This document shows, piece by piece, positions 61,871-64,000 of a DNA stretch of 64,000 nt. Source of the stretch: Erythrobacter sp. (GTDB lineage Bacteria; Pseudomonadota; Alphaproteobacteria; Sphingomonadales; Sphingomonadaceae); the NCBI RefSeq assembly GCF_011765465.1, contig NZ_CP050265.1, positions 1,612,001 to 1,676,000 of the forward strand, given 5' to 3'. The notes under the pieces are model-generated. The model did no database searches, had not been told where the DNA came from, and saw nothing but the letters and a program-made list of their open reading frames with translations. Position 1 is the stretch's first letter. Each line of letters opens with the position of its first letter. The translations under genes and the position numbers were made by a program.

Positions 61871-61875
61871 CTGCG

Positions 61876-63045
61876 ATGACCCACGGATTCGACCGCCGTT
61901 CGATGCTCACAGGATCGCTTGCGCTTTCCGCGGCGAGCCTCGCCCTGCCGCGCATGGCCTTCGCGCGCGGCCCGGGCAGCCGCAACCTGCTGTTCGTCCT
62001 GCTGCGCGGGGCGGCGGACGGGCTTGCCATGCTCGCACCCGTAGGCGACCCCGGCTTCGCGGCGCTGCGCGAGCGCGCCCTGCCCGATTACGCGGCGGCG
62101 CGGCGGGCGAACGGCTTCTTCGCGATCCACCCGGCGCTGGACGCGGTCGGCGCGGCCTATGAGCGCGGCGAGGCATTGTTCGTCCATGCCACCGCGACCG
62201 CCTATCGCGACCGCTCGCATTTCGACGGGCAGAACCTGATCGAGACGGGCGGCACGCGCCCCTATGGCCTAAAGGACGGCTGGCTCAACCGGCTGGTCGC
62301 GCTCACCGGCGAGGCTGCCGGCGCGCCGCCGCGCGCGCTCGCCATCGCACCGACCATGCCGCTTGCCCTGCGAGGGCCTGCGCCCGCGTCGAGCTATGCG
62401 CCTTCCGCCCTCCCGCAAGCGAGCGGGGATTTCATGGACCGCGTCGCGCAGCTCTATGCCGCCGACGAACAGCTCGCCGGGCTGTGGGCGCAGGCGATGG
62501 AGACGCGCGCCATGGCCGGGGCGAGCGAGGTCAAAAACCTGCGCGATGCGACCGCCGCGGGCGAGCTTGCCGCCTCGCTGATGCGCGAGGAGGACGGCGC
62601 GCGGATCGCGATGATCGAGCTGGGCGGGTGGGACAGCCACGCCAACCAGCCCGGCCAGTTCACCCGCGCCGCGCGCCAGCTCGACGCGCTGCTCGGCGCT
62701 TACGCGGCAGCGATGGGCAGCGCGTGGGGGCAGACGCTGGTGCTGGTCGCGACCGAGTTCGGCCGCACCGCGCGCTTCAACGGGACGAACGGGACCGACC
62801 ACGGCACGGCGGGCGCGGCGATCGCGCTGGGCGGGGCGGTGGCGGGACGGCGCGTGGTCGCCGACTGGCCGGGGCTTGGCGAGGCCGCGCTTTACGAGGG
62901 CCGCGACCTCGCCCCGACCATCGCGCTCGAAAGCGTGCTGGCGGGCGCGGTGGCGGAGCATTTCGGGCTCGATCCGAAAGCGGCCCTCGCCCGTCTCTTT
63001 CCGGGGCGCACCGCACAGCCGCTCGGCGGTATCGTGCACGGCTGA
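61876..63045 (+). CDS. DUF1501 family protein with Tat signal
   Basis: A 389-residue exported protein of the sulfatase-like alkaline-phosphatase superfamily branch DUF1501. The N terminus has FDRRSMLTGS, a twin-arginine motif, and a hydrophobic stretch with AFA cleavage. The core includes LLFVLLRGAADGL, HFDGQNLIETG, IELGGWDSHANQ and TEFGRTARFNGTNGTDHGTAG. It is coupled to the DUF1800 gene, and the two families co-occur widely. Substrate unknown. The stop lies in a hairpin shared with the convergent gene. Confidence 0.9.
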   Translation: MTHGFDRRSMLTGSLALSAASLALPRMAFARGPGSRNLLFVLLRGAADGLAMLAPVGDPGFAALRERALPDYAAARRANGFFAIHPALDAVGAAYERGEALFVHATATAYRDRSHFDGQNLIETGGTRPYGLKDGWLNRLVALTGEAAGAPPRALAIAPTMPLALRGPAPASSYAPSALPQASGDFMDRVAQLYAADEQLAGLWAQAMETRAMAGASEVKNLRDATAAGELAASLMREEDGARIAMIELGGWDSHANQPGQFTRAARQLDALLGAYAAAMGSAWGQTLVLVATEFGRTARFNGTNGTDHGTAGAAIALGGAVAGRRVVADWPGLGEAALYEGRDLAPTIALESVLAGAVAEHFGLDPKAALARLFPGRTAQPLGGIVHG

Positions 63046-63071
63046 GCCCGTGGGCGGGGCGCGCCTCAGCC
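63040..63071. terminator. Hairpin spanning both convergent stop codons
   Basis: A 7-bp stem (GGCTGAG 63040-63046 with CTCAGCC 63065-63071), with an inner CCCG/CGGG pair. The stop codon of the DUF1501 gene is in one arm and that of the YetF-like gene in the other. It can act for both strands. Confidence 0.5.
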
Positions 63072-63608
63072 CTTCCCCTCGCGCCTTTCGAGCGGCGGCC
63101 GGTCCACGCCTTCGAGCAGCGCCGGGTCGAGCGCGTCGCCCTTCACCACCGACACGTCGCCGGTCGTCTCGAGAATGACCGCGCGCACGTTCGACAGGTC
63201 CGAAACATTCGCCGCGCGCAGCTTCTCGAACAGGTCGGAGCGGGTGACGCGCGTCTCGTTCATCGCGTCCTGCTGGAACTCGCCGTCGCGCACCAGCACG
63301 ACCGGGCGGTTCTGCACGACGGTCTGAAAGCGCGGCCATTGGAAGCGCAGCTGGTTCATCGTCCATTGCACCGCGAACAGCGCCGCCATCGCCGCGAGCG
63401 CCTGGACGAAATCCGTCCACGCGGTGGCCACCCAAGCGCTCGCCACCAGGCTACCGAGCGCGATCGTCATCACAAAGTCGAAGTTCGACATTTTCGACAG
63501 CGACCTCAGGCCGTTGAGGCGGATCAGCGTCGTGACCCACAAGAGCGCGGCCCCCGCGAGGACAAGCCCCCGCAGCACCGTGTCGAGCATTGGTTCGTCT
63601 ACAAGCAT
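63066..63608 (-). CDS. YetF/DUF421-like membrane protein
   Basis: A 180-residue protein. Two or three N-terminal membrane helices (LRGLVLAGAALLWVTTLIRL, FVMTIALGSLVASAWVA, FVQALAAMAALFAVQWTM) are followed by a small cytoplasmic domain with NRPVVLVRDGEF and SDLSNVRAVILETTGDVSVV. This is the plan of the DUF421/YetF family. Start 63608 has GGAGGAG about 7 nt upstream. Function not established; convergent with the DUF1501 gene. Confidence 0.87.
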   Translation of the reverse strand: MLVDEPMLDTVLRGLVLAGAALLWVTTLIRLNGLRSLSKMSNFDFVMTIALGSLVASAWVATAWTDFVQALAAMAALFAVQWTMNQLRFQWPRFQTVVQNRPVVLVRDGEFQQDAMNETRVTRSDLFEKLRAANVSDLSNVRAVILETTGDVSVVKGDALDPALLEGVDRPPLERREGKG

Positions 63609-63657
63609 TCGCCGTCTCCTCCCTTACGGGAACGGAGGAGCGGCGCGCGGTTCCCGC

Positions 63658-64000
63658 TTACTGATCCATGATGGGAGGCGCGGAAGGCACCGTGCCGCCG
63701 GTCAGGATCGCGCGCGGCTCGTTGGCGAGGATGCCGACCACCTGCGTCCACACCGCGACGTTCTGGCGCAGCTGGTCGGGATTGATCTTGTCGAGCGTAT
63801 CGTCGGGCGTGTGGTGGAGGTCGAAATAGCGCAGCCCGTCCTGCTGCAGGTCGATGAGCGCGCCTTCCTGGTCGCGCACGATGTTGAGATCCGCCCCGCC
63901 GGTCGCGACCACGGTGGAATCGGCGACGCCGAAGCGCGCGACCGCCTTGGCCAGTTTCGCGTGGAGCTGCGGGTTGCTCTCGCGGAAATTGCTTTCGAAG
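63658..64000 (-). CDS. M28-family metallopeptidase, C-terminal part (5' end outside window)
   Basis: The last 113 residues or so of a zinc peptidase. The frame is open to the window edge (it reads FESNFRESNPQLHAKLAKAV before GGADLN). The segment YFDLHHTPDDTLDKINPDQLRQN carries the late metal-binding His of M28 peptidases (carboxypeptidase Q-like), with GGADLNIVRDQEGALIDLQQDG before it. The ATG inside the visible part is not the true start. It is probably exported and hydrolyses peptides. Confidence 0.85.
   Translation of the reverse strand, partial: FESNFRESNPQLHAKLAKAVARFGVADSTVVATGGADLNIVRDQEGALIDLQQDGLRYFDLHHTPDDTLDKINPDQLRQNVAVWTQVVGILANEPRAILTGGTVPSAPPIMDQ

Noticed and set aside
1-64000. 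Search for tRNA, rRNA, CRISPR arrays, transposases, integrases and phage genes
   Set aside because: I saw no supporting motif for any of these. The only tandem array is the 45-bp coding repeat at 10314, which lacks CRISPR spacing.

Overview
The window is high-GC DNA (roughly two thirds G+C) from an alphaproteobacterium, most likely a sphingomonad of the Erythrobacteraceae/Sphingomonadaceae type. The pointers are the two large TonB-dependent receptors with VTAR-type plug starts, the DUF1838 protein, the style of the chemotaxis operon and dense ATGA gene overlaps. This placement is inference from gene content. I see no tRNA, rRNA, CRISPR array, insertion sequence or integrase.

Region 1 (1-44.2 kb) is a catabolic-looking island. 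It holds aldehyde dehydrogenases (three), an MDR alcohol dehydrogenase, a fumarate-reductase-like flavoprotein, a VAO-type FAD oxidase, three PHBH-fold FAD monooxygenases, a GMC oxidoreductase, a phytanoyl-CoA-dioxygenase-like protein, methylaspartate ammonia-lyase, an isocitrate-lyase/PEP-mutase-family lyase, a propionyl-CoA-synthetase-like ligase, alpha/beta hydrolases, two SxxK serine hydrolases, two TonB receptors, two MFS transporters and a cytochrome b561-cytochrome c fusion. The plausible theme is outer-membrane uptake and stepwise hydrolysis and oxidation of an organic compound that I cannot identify. Dispersed in it are three SAM-methyltransferase genes, each translationally coupled by a 4-nt overlap to a gene for a small helical protein. 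The three small proteins are homologous to one another.

The island is built as eight back-to-back divergons whose convergent ends nearly touch. Each of the eight divergent intergenic gaps contains a TNTCCG-N5-CGGANA-like sequence, and a further copy lies just upstream of the only regulator gene, an IclR-family protein at 4582-5400. This suggests one IclR-controlled regulon.

Region 2 (44.2-60.2 kb) is signalling. A GAF-PAS-GGDEF-EAL protein and a CheB-like protein that has lost two of its three catalytic residues precede a long plus-strand chemotaxis operon: MCP, MCP, STAS, cheA, cheR, cheB, cheD, cheY, cheW, two small unknown genes and a third MCP. The first two MCPs share a 110-nt perfect repeat, a C-terminal DWSEF pentapeptide and a similar promoter-proximal block.

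Region 3 (60.2-64 kb) holds a DUF1800/DUF1501 pair, a convergent YetF-like membrane protein and the 3' part of an M28-family peptidase gene that runs off the window. The convergent or terminal ends after several operons carry clear hairpins.
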